From assembly GCA_013397075.1 (NCBI GenBank), contig VWZS01002022.1:186001-250000 (forward strand): a stretch of DNA of 64,000 bases. Reading direction: 5' to 3'. This DNA comes from Rhabdornis inornatus (taxonomy: Eukaryota; Chordata; Aves; Passeriformes; Rhabdornithidae). The notes beneath the pieces are model-generated. The model searched no databases, was not told the origin of the DNA, and worked only from the letters and a program-made list of their open reading frames with translations. Positions 28,449 to 41,581 of the stretch are shown here, one piece after another. The translations under genes and the position numbers were made by a program. The stretch's first letter is position 1; the number at the start of each line of letters is the position of its first letter.

Positions 28449-31400
28449 CACATGCTTGCTTTAAGAAAACAAACAGACAAACAAAAAAACACCAATAGAA
28501 AAAGTCTCCTTATTGTCAAAGAAATCACAAACCTTTACTCTGGAAAAAACAGCTGCTGGTGTCAACTCCTATTATATAAGTAAACCCCATCCTTTCCTAA
28601 TTTGCAGCAATTTAATAGCTAAGCAGCCCCTGTGGAGGGACACTAATGACCACTGCACACCAGCTCTGCTGAGGCTCCCCTGCAGCTGGGAGCAGCTGCC
28701 CTCCATCACTCTGTATGAGTGAGATGTTCCTTCTGCTGCTGACAGCCTGCCTCTGACGTTCTCTGGATGGGCACAGAATCAGATCCACGTGTGCCATCTG
28801 GATGCTCCTGCCCTGCTGGTTAGACCCTGAGCTGGGCAGCTACTGGAAACTTTGGTAGAGTAGAAAACTTAGTAGTAAACATTAGTGTTTCCTCTTAATA
28901 CTTTTAAAATTATTATTTTTTTAAATAACATTCAGTCATTCTGGGGTATTAGACACAACAGTGACCAAGAGTTACAGTGAAACCTCATAGATTTCCTTTG
29001 TCCTCTCATTTGTTCCTGTTGCCAGCAATATAAATTGAAATCAAACCCTGAAACATAGGGATGCCTTTACCCTTTGGCAGAATAAACCAAACTGGTAAAT
29101 AGCAAAGGCATATGTAGTTTGCAGTGAGTCGTACAATTCAGGTAATTTCTTGATTCTTATAAACCGTGTTGATAAGTATTGGGTTTATCACTTGATTGTT
29201 TCTCATCTTTGCTGCCAGAATTGTCTGTGATGATGCTCTGGTGTGGTGCTTTCAATCTGCATTGCAAAGTCATGTCCTACATCTTATATCAGAAACAAAG
29301 TTTGTTCATTTTAACATAATAGATCCTTTCAACAAGTGTGAAGTTGGACCTCAAATGCGGGAGTTGCATGTTGTCATTTACTGCTATTGCCTGAAGCCTA
29401 AAGCTCTGATTGATTTTTTTTTCCTGCATTCACCTGAAGAAAGAGCTAAATACCCTTGCTTGATGTTCATGTGGCACAGCACAGAGGGCACACACTGCAA
29501 TGAAGGCATTGTCATTGCTCTGCAGTTTCAAGTCACTCTCTGGAAAGTGCACAGGTAAGTTCTAAACATGCCTTACAAGCCAGTGTAGCTTTATTTCTCT
29601 TCTCTGACACAGATTGCAAATAATGATGCTTTTCTTTGGTGGTATTATGAAATGATCTTGGATCACCTCTGTTTGGCAGCCAGTCTGAAATGACAGGGCA
29701 CAAGTGGACAGTTAAACCATTGACTCTGAGGGTCTTGTGTGTGGTCAGTGGGTTAGACTGCCCTTTGAGGGACTTGGTCTGCAACTAAATTACTCTTTGA
29801 CAAGAGGGAAAGATGCCTTGAGCAAGTACTCTGGACACAGATTGTGTGGAGTCAGGAATACTCTGAACATGGATTGTGTGGAGACAGGAAGCCCTGAAGT
29901 TCAACCTTTTGTTGACAGCGATTCACTGACTAACTTCATTTCCAGTTCCCAGCCCTGTTTCCCATCTGCAAACGGGGGTGGTAACTTCTTGTTACACCTT
30001 TTGTGAAAGACGAGGGTAAATCATGATGTGTCTCAGCCACAGGGCACAGCATCAGAGGGAGGCCTGTGTACTTCTAGCAGCAAGCAGGTGTTCATGAGTC
30101 AGGGAGAATCTGAGGAAGAGAGTGAGCACATGATGAGGAAACAGCAGTTCAAGGCATTGGGAAGGACAGGGTGAGAGTTGCTTGGTTGAGTTTAGCTTGA
30201 ACCCACAGTGCTGAGAAGTTGTTTGGCAGCTGGGGTTTTAACCTGCCCCTACTCCTTCAGCTCTCATGGAATGGTTAGGGACTGGCAATTTTAAGTAAGA
30301 AATGTGTGAAGAATTCGGTTATGAACAGCACCTGGCTATGAGCAGGTTGGTTTTAAAAGCAGTATGCCTAGAGGATAGCATCACTCATGGGACAGCCCTG
30401 CCTTCCCACCCCACCAACCCTTTCAAAGCAGTGCTGAAGCCATAGGCAAAGCTTTAGAAGCAATGACTTAATTTTTTTAGTTTTTAACACTGAGCAGCAC
30501 AACCCATTTCTTGTGGGTGCAACCCTAACTGGTACTATGACAGCTTAATTTCAGCCCTGAGACAGAACAGAAACTGCTTCCTTGATTTACATTGACTTCC
30601 AGACTCCCAAAGGACATGGTAGGAAGCTGAAAATAAAAACTGCATACCAGGCTACAATATGAACAGAGCACAGTAAGCACTTTATTTATGCAGAGGTAAA
30701 AATACAACCCAAGTTGAGGCACATGCTTGTCACATGTTGCTGGAGGAAACATACAGACCCCAGGAAAGGACATGTTTCTAATGACCTTAGGTCTGCTCTG
30801 TGACCAGTCAGTGCTAGTGGTTTGTGTTGCTCTGCCTGACGACATGCATCCTTAAGTTGTCATTGTACAGCCAATGATGGATTTTGAGAAGCTTTAACAG
30901 TCCCTCCAAATAATGTTTTACATTTTGGTGAGGGAGACCAGCAAGGGGGATGTCAGGCGAGATCTTTGGCATGGATGGTAAAGCATGCAATGAAAGTCTT
31001 TACTTATATATGTGTTGTATTAGATCTCATATTTTATTTTCTCTTATTTTCTGACAAGTTTTGGATTTGGAGTAAAAGCTGAAATAAATTTCTTGAACAT
31101 TGTTGACTATTTGTAAGCATTGGCTGGGATGAGGGAGGAGATATTTCCCTGCCCCCTAGCAATAATTCCCACCAAAGCATGACTTAACACAGGAAATAAT
31201 TATGTCTTACTTGTGCTAGCAAGGGAAATTGAGCATGTTTGTGCCTTGAGAGTGAAAAATACAGCATTGGAGATTTCTCACAGCTGACCTCATGGTCTCT
31301 GTTTTATGGAAATACAATTCTGTAATCTCAGCTCAACAACAGGACACGTGCTGTTCAGTTCTGGGAACATTCTCTGACTTGGTAGTAATTTTGTAAGGAA

Positions 31401-31859
31401 AAGAGCTACAAGAGTCATGTTTCCTGGATCCTCAGCAGTTCCCACACTGATATTTTTTGGTGTATCTGTCATCAGATTAAGAGGTGAATATTTGGGCTGA
31501 GCAACTGCGTTTACTGCCATGTCAACTTGGCTGGAGCACAGTGGGAAACAGTAGCTCTGGTGAGGGCTGAGCTGTGCTGTGGCTCGGACAAAGCAAGGAC
31601 TTTGCTGCCTTGGAGTGTTGTTTTATAGAGGTTTGAAAGGAAAAGCACGTGGGAAATGATGGTTCAAGATCATCACAAGAGAAATCCAGGTGGGCTGTTA
31701 TGGTGTGAACACAGCAAAGGAGAAGTGGCTGGTGACTTTCCTTTATGGTGGCCACAGCTTGTGGAAAATTGTTCAGGAAAGGTTTCTGCTGCCCAGCTTC
31801 TCTGGTAAATCAGCTGAGGCTCTGAAAGTTTGTTTGAAGGTTTTGGGGCACAGCCTTAT
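28449..31859. other. Region between solo LTR and PXN CpG island
   Basis: About 3.4 kb, A/T-rich, containing a 32-bp imperfect tandem duplication (29827-29890). Open frames are short and not coding-like. No recognised gene. Confidence 0.45.
29827..29890. repeat. Imperfect 32-bp tandem duplication
   Basis: Two adjacent 32-bp units start TACTCTG and end GGAA, with a few differences between them. Confidence 0.8.
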
Positions 31860-32480
31860 CCAAACCCAGCGCGGCTGCATCACTGCCTCGGGAGGACATT
31901 CCTCTGGGAACGGGTCCTGCTCCTCCAGGGAACAGTGCAGGGTTCGTGTCGCGTTCCTGCTCAGTCTAGGGCGCGCCTGGGGCCGCAGGCGAGCGGGACG
32001 GCTCCTCTGCGGCAGGACAAGCTTCGGTCCGGGGACAGAGCCCCGCGGGCGGGTGGCGACTCTGGGCGCTGCTGCCTCTCCCGGCGTTTCCCGGGACACT
32101 TTCCCGGAACGGGGCCGGGCACTGAGCCCGCGGCCGGGCCGGCGGCTCCCGCGGNCGGCGATTTGCTGCTCCCGGCTCCCCGCGCCGCCCAGCCCGGCTC
32201 CCCGGGCCCCTCGGCTGGGCTGTCCCGGCGCCGCCGCCCGCCCGCAGCCAGGGCAGGCGGTGGCTATCCCGGCCGGGAAGGGCGCCCTGCGCTCCCTCTG
32301 TGCCCCGAGCAGCCTGGAGCGTACTCAGGTTTCAGCAAACACCTCCTCCTCTGCCCCGCCGCAGCCTCTCTAGCCTGTTCTCGGGCGAGATCCGAACTTT
32401 GCGGGGGTATGGAGTGGGGAGCCCTCGGGCGTAAGCGGAGTCCAGCCGGCCTCGGAGCTCATCCTTGTCCTCCCTCGGCT
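31860..32480 (+). promoter_or_regulatory. PXN: CpG island, probable PXN promoter and first exon
   Basis: GC- and CpG-rich stretch with GC boxes, on the PXN side of the U4 genes, where the PXN 5' end is expected from synteny. It contains one N at 32155. No other candidate for the PXN promoter of this size lies between the U4 genes and exon 2, though a smaller GC-rich area sits at 53280-53900. The canonical start exon (Met-Asp-Asp-Leu ending in a phase-1 donor) is not found here or elsewhere. The only ATG in the island is at 32409. Confidence 0.6.
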
Positions 32481-35400
32481 TCTCACAGGTGTGCTGCATT
32501 ATACGGTTTCCCGAAACCGTGTGAGAGAACCTCGGAGAAATGTCAGGCAACTGGTCTCAAGGGAAAGATCTAGAGAATCTGAGTTCCTTTGGTACCAAGC
32601 CGGAAAGGGTGTGGATCTGCCAAAATTCCTTGTGCTCTGGGAGGCATTAGGACGACTGACTTCCGTTTATGAAACTGATTAAATCAGACACTGGGGAGAG
32701 GCTGTGATCCGTTACTTGCATCCTACCTTTAATAGAAACCAGACATTCTGTTGACATATAGTCCAAGAAAATTCCGGGTTTGTTCCTGGACCTGGAAGCT
32801 CACATTATGGTGGTGGCATAAAGCTGGTAGTCACACCTTTAGGAAACAGCCTTTGAATTGGGCTAATAATAAAACTTACAGGGCAAGGAGTCCATCTGCT
32901 GCGTGGCTTTCTGGTGAAAGGTCTGCCCACGAAGGATTCGTGCTCGGGGAGTGAAACCCTCAGCTTGAATGAAGTAGCTATTGGTGGAAATAGAAGTAAT
33001 TTCTACTGCAGCTTCTTCTCATGGTTATTTTTAGTTTAAGTGGAGACAGCTCTGTTTACCTTTTTTCATATCCCTCATTCTGGTTGTTTCTTGGAGATTT
33101 GGTGCAAGTTCCTAGCATGTTCAGGAATGCACTGCTAGTCAGAACAGGATTTACCCAGTCTGTGTATTGACTTGATGAGTGGCTCTTCAAGGTGAGCAGC
33201 AGGTCTGTGTAGGGCCAGTTTAGTGTCTCACCAGCATGCTCTTTAGTAAACCATGGGAACCTCACTGCGCCCACTGTGAGAGCTGCATTCCTGAACAGTA
33301 GTGTGACTTCCCAGTTATTGGAATAGGCTGCTACAGTCCCTTAACATTTTTTCTTTCCTCTCTAGGATAATTAGAGGCGAACTGCAAAGAAATTGTGAAA
33401 AAGATCTGAAATTGTGCTCTGGTTTATTCTTCTGAGCTCTAAATTGTATTGGGACAGCCAAAAGTTAAAGTTGTGATGTGACTTGGAAAGTAGAACTTTT
33501 AGTCTGAGCAACTTGATTTCGTCAAGTCTTAATTACACTGCGTCTGTCTCAATTTTTGTACAGCCTTTCAGACTGGACAAGATCTAATTAACAGTAAGCG
33601 GCTGAACAAAAAAAGTGTGACCCTTTCTCTCTCTAAGCTTTTCTGTGGTGTACAGAATTCACCACGGAAAAGCACACCAGCTGTTTTCCCTCTGTGAATC
33701 ATTGTTAGCCCCAAAATGGCTCGCTCACTGCTCTAAAGGCATTCACCTTGAGATGCGTACATAATGGAACAGTGCTGTGCTGATATAACTCCCCTGAAAT
33801 AAGTCGGACTTTCGAACTCAAGTGAGAGTTGTTTGTTTTTCTTTCCTCATTATCTATGGATGGATTATCTGAGTTGTGGATTAACTGTGCCATGGATACA
33901 GTCTGCACCGGCTCTGTCCAGAGTCAAGCTGGTTAGGCAGGACTTGTTGGTTCAGGCATAGTGCCATGTGCACAAAGCTGCTCTGCTTCCAGGGATGATT
34001 TTGCCCCAAAAGGAGTTTGGTATTGATCTGGGACTTGCAGGTTCAGAGTTGATGTCAAGTAGAATCAGCTCAGATACTTCCACACCTCGCTTCTGAATCT
34101 GTGTGGTGCAGAAGTGAGCAGTGAGTGAAGGGTCTTGCTGGGCCTGAGGGAACCCCTCACAGAGGCCACAGGTGTGCCTGTTAACTCCCTGCCTTTATTG
34201 AAAATCTCCTCCCTTTTCCTAGAGCTGGAGGATTTAATCAGTGTGTACATGTCCACTGTAAAATGGAGGTCCATAAGTATCTAGTTTTGTGCTTGGACTG
34301 GAGAGGTTATGAAACATGAGAATGGATTTGTCTTGCTTTGGGGATTCATTTGGGGTTGAAAAAAATCTTCATTCCCTTTTTACCCCCTCCCTCAGTGCTG
34401 AGGAAGCTCACACAGGAAACTTCCTGCAGGCTGGAGCTGTGCACGCTGTTGTTCCGGGGGAGCCTCTGTGCACAGGGGACACAGTGCTGGGGCTGGATGT
34501 AAACTAGAGCAGCCCGTGGTGGGAAAGGGGAGGGAGCAGCTGGCCGGGCTTGTCTGGATTGTCTCCCTCCAGTCTCTCTGAGGAAGCGCGTTTTGAGGAT
34601 GTGCTTGGAGTCGGACAGGAAGTTTGCTGAATGAGTTTGCCATTCTGCAGTGCTATAAATTGGCACAGAGTACGGCTTTGTCCTAAAGAGTGAGAATCCT
34701 GGCTTGGGGCTCTTGCCCCTTTCAGGGGATTGCCACAGCACAGCCCGTGCTTCCAGCACACAGGTGACCATCCACACATACTTGCTTCAGACAGTCTGAG
34801 ACACTGAATGAGATGTTGAGTTACTGGTTCTGTGGTTCTACCTTGTCTAAGTAGTATGAAGGAACAGATCCATTAGGATCTGCTTGTTGCAGAGGAAGAA
34901 ACCTAATTTGTGTAATGTGTCATGTATTTATGGTGAGAGGAGTAGAAGAGAAACTTTACATTTGCTTTAGTCAGATACTGTTTGATTTTGACTCCAGAAG
35001 TTTTTTACAGCCTTTTTCTGAAAGGGGTTGTTTGCAAATACTACTGGGAAACCTTTTGGTAATTCCAAACAGAAATGATGTGGCTTTTAGAAGCTTTCAT
35101 TTGATAAAATTGTCACTTCTCTACTGTTTTTTTGGGGTTTTTTTTTAGTTTTTTTTCTCAAAGGCTTCAGGTATTTTTAAACTGTGTTTTGCAATCAAAA
35201 ACAAAACAGTATTCACTAGAGCTTGTAAAAGGTGTTTTGCAAAGAACTTATGTCTGTTTAATGGGGGCATATTTATGCCAGTGTTTTGGCTGTCTGTGTC
35301 AACTAGATTGTGAGCTGCTTGTTTTAGGTGTGCTTGTGCACTTCTAGAAGGATTTTTCTTTTGCGTAAGGTTTGTCTGACAAGTTGGCTTCAAAATTCTG

Positions 35401-38400
35401 GGTACATAGTTCAGGGGCACAAGAGATTTTGCTTTATTAGTTGTTTTCCTCTGTTTTAGGAACTCTAATCCACCCTCTCTTCAGTGCTTAATCCTCTCAA
35501 GATTGACTTTAAAGGGAGTAATCTTGCCATTGATTTTTCATGGCAGTGTGGAGGGAGGTGCATGTGGTTCCATCTGTCATCTGTCCTAACATTTGCACGA
35601 TTGCTGTGCTCTGCAGGGCGGTGCTGTTTGTCCCTCTCCAGAGGGGGATGCTTGACTGTTTGTGACTCAGTTCCTTTAGTTTGGGAGTCATACGCTGTGG
35701 GTTTTGCGTTCACTTGACTAAAAGTTTGCTGTGAAATTGCTCATGGTCAGCTACGCCCAGGAAATGGTATTGGGGGGAAGCACTGGTAAAGTAATTTGGT
35801 GCCCTGGCTTTCTACTGGCTCAGATTCCTGAGTCCTTCCTGCCGCTGGGCGAGAAGGCTGTAAACAGAACTAATGCTCTGCACAATGGGGTTCTGACTTG
35901 TTTCAGCTCCTTAGCTGTTGTGACCCCTTGTAAAACAGGGACTTCATTGTCCTGAGCAGCCCAGACAGGGAGTCCTCTGCCTCAAGCAGTGTGTGCTGCA
36001 GAGAGAGGCTTCTTTTCTTGTTGCTCTAAAGGCTGGACTCTGTGCTGTCTTTAGCTCCTTTGTCCCTCGCTGGGAGAGGTCAACTTCTCCCAAGTGTTCA
36101 GCTGCCCTCCTGGTTAAAACTGATCCTCCGACACCATCTCTGCCACTAGAGAAACAAATGGGAAACTTCTCATACATTTTCAACTCTCTCTCCTTTTTCT
36201 TTCTTTCCTAGGGAATCACGATACTTCTGTTTCTCTGGACCCCTTTTTCCTCACCTCTTGCCCTTTGAAGTCTGTCTATTATATGAAATAAGTTATGGAA
36301 CTGTAGAAATGACAGCTAAAATTTTAAGAGTCTGGCAGCAGAACAAGGACTAATAATGCACTTTATTTGGATCAGAGTTGGTTTTCTGATGTGCTGCTCA
36401 GACAGAAAGACAGATAAATCTCTTATATTAAACCTCTGTAACTAGAAGGGGAAAAAAGCCTGTCCATGGCCACAAAACAAATCTGTTTGAATTGAAGTAT
36501 TGTGTTAGTTGTGATATCCAGAACCTGATGCAGCTTTGGAGACAGCCAGAGCAGATTCTGAATGCAGTTGTGTGTGCTAGTGGAAAATCAGTGTGAGTGA
36601 ATAGGATCTCTGGTCCCAGTTTCCTGCTCTGGTCTCAGCCTATGCTTCTCTCTTTGTGTACTGATCCTGTGTGTCTCTTTTTGTCTGATGCGGAAGCTGT
36701 TAATGAAGATGCTCTTCTGTTCCAGCTGCCTGAAAGTGAGACATTGTCTGTGGGAAGCTTTCTCACGCTGTGATAAGATGATGAGGTTTAGGCAATGAGT
36801 TCCTTGCTCACTTCAGGCCTGTCCTAACTAACTGAGGTTTAGTAACAAACCCTGGGAGTACAGGTTATCATGACTGTTAGGATATTGCATTTTTAAATGG
36901 TAAGTAGGGAACTGTCTCATCTGTGGTGGAATTACTACATCCAGCAGTGCAGAGTAGAAGCAAGATGTGGCACCATTTCTTTCCACTTTGGTTGAAGTTG
37001 AATGGGTTAGAGAATAAGTTGTGATCTCAAATTGGTTTCATTTGATTTAACTGCTGGCTGCTGAGGTGTTCCCTCTGGCCATCTCCCTTGCTTGTGTTCA
37101 CAATAACTGTTGGACAGTTAACTGGGTCAACAAGCTGATTCTTCTCAAAGTCTTTTTTTTTTTTTATGTGGACAGTGGACTGGTAAGTGAGGCCACCTCT
37201 TTCAGCTGTGGGTTATGTTTAATATAGCATAAGGTAACCATTTAGCCATAGCCTCAAAAATGTACCCTAACTTAAGGCATGTTGTTTCTCTGTCTGTGAA
37301 ACAGGGGTAATTACTCCTTACCTGCGAAGTGTGGTTATGTTGGTTGAGATCTTTGTGTTTCTGAAATAGCTTCCAGCTGAAAAGCTTCTTTCAAGCCTTT
37401 TTGGTCACCGTTGTCTGAAAAGTTTACAGTGGCAAGTTTGAATTAGATTTACAAGCTTTTATTCCTTTCTCAGCCCTGTTGAATGTTCCCTCTCTGCCTT
37501 TCTGATTGCTCATCCTTTCTTCACCCCCCTTACGACAGGCTGTGAGTAGGGAGAAAAGATTTCCTTTCCCTTCCAAGTTCCCCGCAGCAGTTCTACCCTG
37601 GTCTTTCCCTTTACCACAGAGCGTCGTGAAGTCATTCAAAGAATGTTGTGTGCTAAAGATATACCATAAAAAAAGGAGGTGGGTGATGACTTTCTCGTAT
37701 CAATTTTAGCTGTTTTTCCGATTCATGCTCATTCTCTTTGCAAATGGCTCCAGAGCAGCAGCAACCAGCTAGCTGGGGACAGTCTCCCTTGGCTGATGGG
37801 TGTTAGAATCCACGCTTTCTCTCTTGTGCATGTGTGTTTTTAAATCCTGATGGAGCAAACAAGTTGGAATGGCAACTGGAGTGCTGTGGAAGAAGTTTGG
37901 TGTTGGTGTTCCGGTTACAGGAACTGACTCCCTGAGGTTATGTGTTTGTGCTGTTTAGGAGTCTGGTAAACTCTTTTTCTGCTCACACAAATGCAGCTTT
38001 TTCTTTTAGCAGACAGTAACTATTTGGATTTTACATGGGAAATTTATCTAAGCAGTTTGAGACAACTGTAAACTGAGGAGCCAAGAGAACTTAAGGCGGG
38101 CCACAGGGGGAGGCAGCCTGCATTGTTAGTGCTTGGCTCCTTCTTCCCTGAGCTGGACTGTCTCTACACTGTGAACAAGTTCAGTTTAAGCTATTTAAAT
38201 GATGATGAGATAGTCTGAAGTTGTCCAGTGCAGCTTGTCGTGCCACTTCTCACTGTGTTCTTATTAGCATGTTCACATCTGTGTGGATGGCTCTGCTGGA
38301 TGAGGTACTGAGTGGCTGGCTGGCAGCATGCAGTGGAGTGTAGCTTGATTTTTGTGGTTTTTTACTGTTTATTGCACAGGTTTAAACCTCTAACATTTTG

Positions 38401-39074
38401 CAAATCATTTGAAGAACATCAAAAAAAGTAAATGGCGCTCCAGGGAATAAACCTTCTGAATGACACTCCGCATGGGGAATTGTGCTTTAAATGGCTCAGC
38501 TGTAAATCAGACTGTATAGGGGCTCCAGGAATAAACCAGTCCCATGTTTTTGTCACGGAACTGAGCTGGCAGACAAAATTAATCCTGTGTCTGCCTAGAT
38601 GCCTCACAGGATCTTGCTTTATTTCCATTGCTGAAGAGGAAGGTGAACAGAGAATTTCACTTTGTACTATGGGGAAGTTTGTGGTGATTCAGGGGCTGTG
38701 GTTAGGCTGAGTTTTATTAAGAGCAGGAGGTGGTAAAAGAAGCCAGAGGTAGAAAAGGTCATGGGCAAGAGGGCTGTAAATAATTTGCTGTGGATTAGGG
38801 GCTTAGTATTCCCTTGTTTTATCCTCTTTCATGGTTCTAAACCAGTTCAGGGCTTCTCTGTGAAAGGGTTTCTGTAGGGTTGAAGCCACAAATTTCAGCT
38901 GGGTCAGACGAAAAAGCTAACTGCAAGGCTAACTGCATCTCAGTTGAGGTTACTGGTGCCCCATGAGCTGGAATAAGATGATGGCTTGACTGGTCTCTGC
39001 TGCTCATCTTGTTTTACCATTAGTTGCATCCATTGCTCCCTGTTTCTCAGCACCAGCAGCTGCCTTGGGACTAG

Positions 39075-39152
39075 GTTTGGTTTTTTTGTTTGTTTGGTTT
39101 TTTTTTGTTTGTTTGTTTTTTGTTTTGTTTTGTTTTGCTTTTGTTTTTTTTT
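39075..39152. repeat. T/G-rich low-complexity tract
   Basis: Runs of T interrupted by single G, with TTTG and TTTTG units; on the other strand it resembles an expanded A-rich tail, but no adjacent element was recognised. Confidence 0.85.
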
Positions 39153-40601
39153 CTGCTAGCAAATGACCCCTTTTGGGCAAAGATGATCTCCAAGAGTAGG
39201 GTGCCTAGAGTAGTACTTCTGGTTTGAAGCTGCTGTTCGTTGTGGTTTTATATGGGAGACTTTTTTTGGGCTGTGTAGGCCTGGTCAGGCAGTGTGACAC
39301 ACAGCTGGAACTATTCTGCCTGGCTGTGAGCAGCTCCAGCAGTCAGACAGGATCCCTGCAGAGAGCTGGAGCTCTGGGGGAGGGAAAGAAATGCCATTTC
39401 ATCCACGTCATGAAGTGTCTTATCAGTGGCCAACTCAGTGTTGTGAGTGGGTGAGCTGCATTGGCCTGAAGAAGCTGCCTTTTATTTCTCCTGTGAAAGA
39501 TGAGGAGCTCAGCACTGTCAGTCAGGCTCAGAGCTGTGGAGTGGCTGTGTGGAGTTTGAGATGAATTTTTCAGTCAGGTTCTTGTAACCTTAAGCTTGTA
39601 GTTTTCAATCTATCCTGCTTGTGTTTAATCTGAGATTTGCTGCTTGGCTGTCCTGAGCAGTTTGCTTGGGCAGTGCCTCACAGCTGCTCTGGCGTGCTGC
39701 TCCTGTACTTTTTAACTGCTTAAATCCAGTGCCTCCAACACCTTCTGTTTTGGGGTCATGCTTAAAAGCCTTGGTGTGAGTTAGAGAGAAAATCTGTTAG
39801 GTTATCATTCATTTTTCTGTAAGGATTGGTTAAGGGCTTCATTTGTTGGATGCTACTTTCCCGTCAAATGCTGGGGAGAAATCTGCTTGAAATAGATCAC
39901 CATGGTATGGCTGTGGTGATGTGAAACTGAGACCTTCTGGGCTGTTTGGAGCTGCTGGAGCCCCCTGATTGTAGTGCTTGGGTCGGGAAAATGCTGCGTG
40001 TGGGATGGGAGAGCCAGGGGGATGCACGGAGTTTGGAGCAGTCTCTGGTGTGGTCCTGTCCTTGCAGGGTTAGGAGGCTGTTGGCTGGGGAGGAGGGGTT
40101 GAAGGAAGGGGCTGGGGGTGGTGCAGGGAGGAAGCTTTATGTAATTCTTGGCTGGCTTTTGAATAATTGTTTTAATGAAATGGAATGCAGTGTATTCAGT
40201 ACTTGCTTGGCAGAAACAGCTTTTTATTTTTTTGTTTTCTGTCTTGGAGGGGGGGAAAGGAGTTGGAGTTGCTCTATTTTCCAGCTGCTTTAAACACTCT
40301 AGGCTTGGATTTGTCATGAAGACAGAAGTGGAATATTGTTCTTGTTGAGGGGGCAGTTACACTGCTGTGCACGTGTGGGATGTTGTCTTTGTACATTGGA
40401 TGTGTAAATGGCAGAGCCTGGTCCCTGGGTTTCTCTGAGGGTTGTGGATGTCAGTGTGGTTTGAGGTGGAGCAGGTTAATTTTAAAGTACCCAACAGTAA
40501 CGGGATGAAAGTGATGTGAGGAAGTACATGTCCATATAAAATATGTGTGCATCCAGGTACTTGATAGGAAAATTAATCTCTTCCTTTGTGCCCTAGTTCA
40601 G

Positions 40602-40802
40602 GGCATAGCAAGGAAGAATATGATGAGCTGAGACAAAGAAGTCAACTTAATTTTCAGCAAAGCAGAAATGTAGGCACTGGGAATCTTGACTTCTCTAGAC
40701 TAGTGCAAAACAGTCTCCAGTTAGCTCAGAGGATTGGTGACTTTTATCATAGGATTGGTGGAGGGACAATCAGAGATCATGCTGAAAACCCTTTTTTAGA
40801 AA
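40602..40802 (+). other. Coding-like exon candidate A of unknown identity
   Basis: After a TAGTTCAG acceptor (40594-40601) a 67-codon open stretch follows, rich in charged and helix-forming residues (KEEYDELRQRSQLNFQQSR, then LDFSRLVQNSLQLAQRIGDF). It ends at a possible donor GAAA|GTAATT (40802/40803). Both boundaries are phase 1. No ATG lies in frame, so it would be an internal exon. I do not recognise the protein. It could also be a chance open frame or an old pseudogene exon. Confidence 0.35.
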
Positions 40803-41369
40803 GTAATTTGAAGAAGGATTTATTTCATGTACCTCTGGAAGGGAAGTTTATTCTCATGCTGCTTCTATTTCCGTATTGCTGCCATTTCCATTTTTGGTCA
40901 GTGCTGGAGATCGGTCTCTCTTAGTCATCTCCACCTCTCAAAAATCTCTTTCTCTTTGGTCTTTGTAATATTTTTTCTCACTAGTTCTTTTCTGCAGTCA
41001 GGAGTTCTCTTGTGAGTGATAGCCTTTAGTTGATAGAATGAAGTTTTTCTTTATCAAATAACAACAACAACAACTTGTGTTCAGGGCACTGAGATGAAGA
41101 AGCTGTCGTGTTTAATTGCTTTATTAATGCTACTCTTAATAAAATATCCTCACTATTTCTCTTGCTGCTGCTGAAACAAGCAAGAGACTTATGTCTGGTA
41201 CTTGTCTTGATGCCAGATGGTAGGTACAATGATGGGTCATCTACCTTCTCATGTAGGAAGAGATAAGAAAACCTTAAACTTTCTCCAGCTCTTCTCTATC
41301 CACTGACTCCAATATACTCCGGTTCTAAAAATTTAGATTGTCTAGATTTAATGATTTCCTTTCTTGCAG

Positions 41370-41581
41370 TGGGCCAATGTCATGACATTGTGAAACTCTT
41401 GAGCCACATTCTTCTGGCAATACTTAAAAATAACAAGACTAAGTCAGAGCTCTGCAGCTATAGAGTCATCAGCAGTCTCCATCGAATTGCCACCCACATC
41501 TCCCAAAGTGGACCAGGGAACCCGTTCCCACATTCATTTCTGAGACACTGTCCTCTTTTCATTCCCAGAAGCTGCTTTTAA
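41370..41581 (+). other. Coding-like exon candidate B of unknown identity
   Basis: A strong acceptor (ATTTCCTTTCTTGCAG, ends 41369) opens a phase-1 frame that joins exactly with candidate A. The frame encodes GQCHDIVKLLSHILLAILKN, then NKTKSELCSYRVISSLHRIA, and stops at TAA 41579-41581. The amphipathic, leucine-rich pattern suggests helices. The tail (FPHSFLRHCPLFIPRSCF) is less convincing. No poly(A) signal close by. Confidence 0.35.

Noticed and set aside
30970..30977. ATGGATG followed by GTAAAG as PXN start exon
   Set aside because: Would give Met-Asp-Asp-Ala in frame, but it lies in A/T-rich sequence without promoter features and lacks the conserved Leu.
31830..32573. 247-codon open frame across the CpG island
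   Set aside because: Extremely GC-rich, spans the N, proline/arginine/glycine-rich with no domain; stops are rare by composition. Only the ATG at 32409 is kept as a PXN start candidate.
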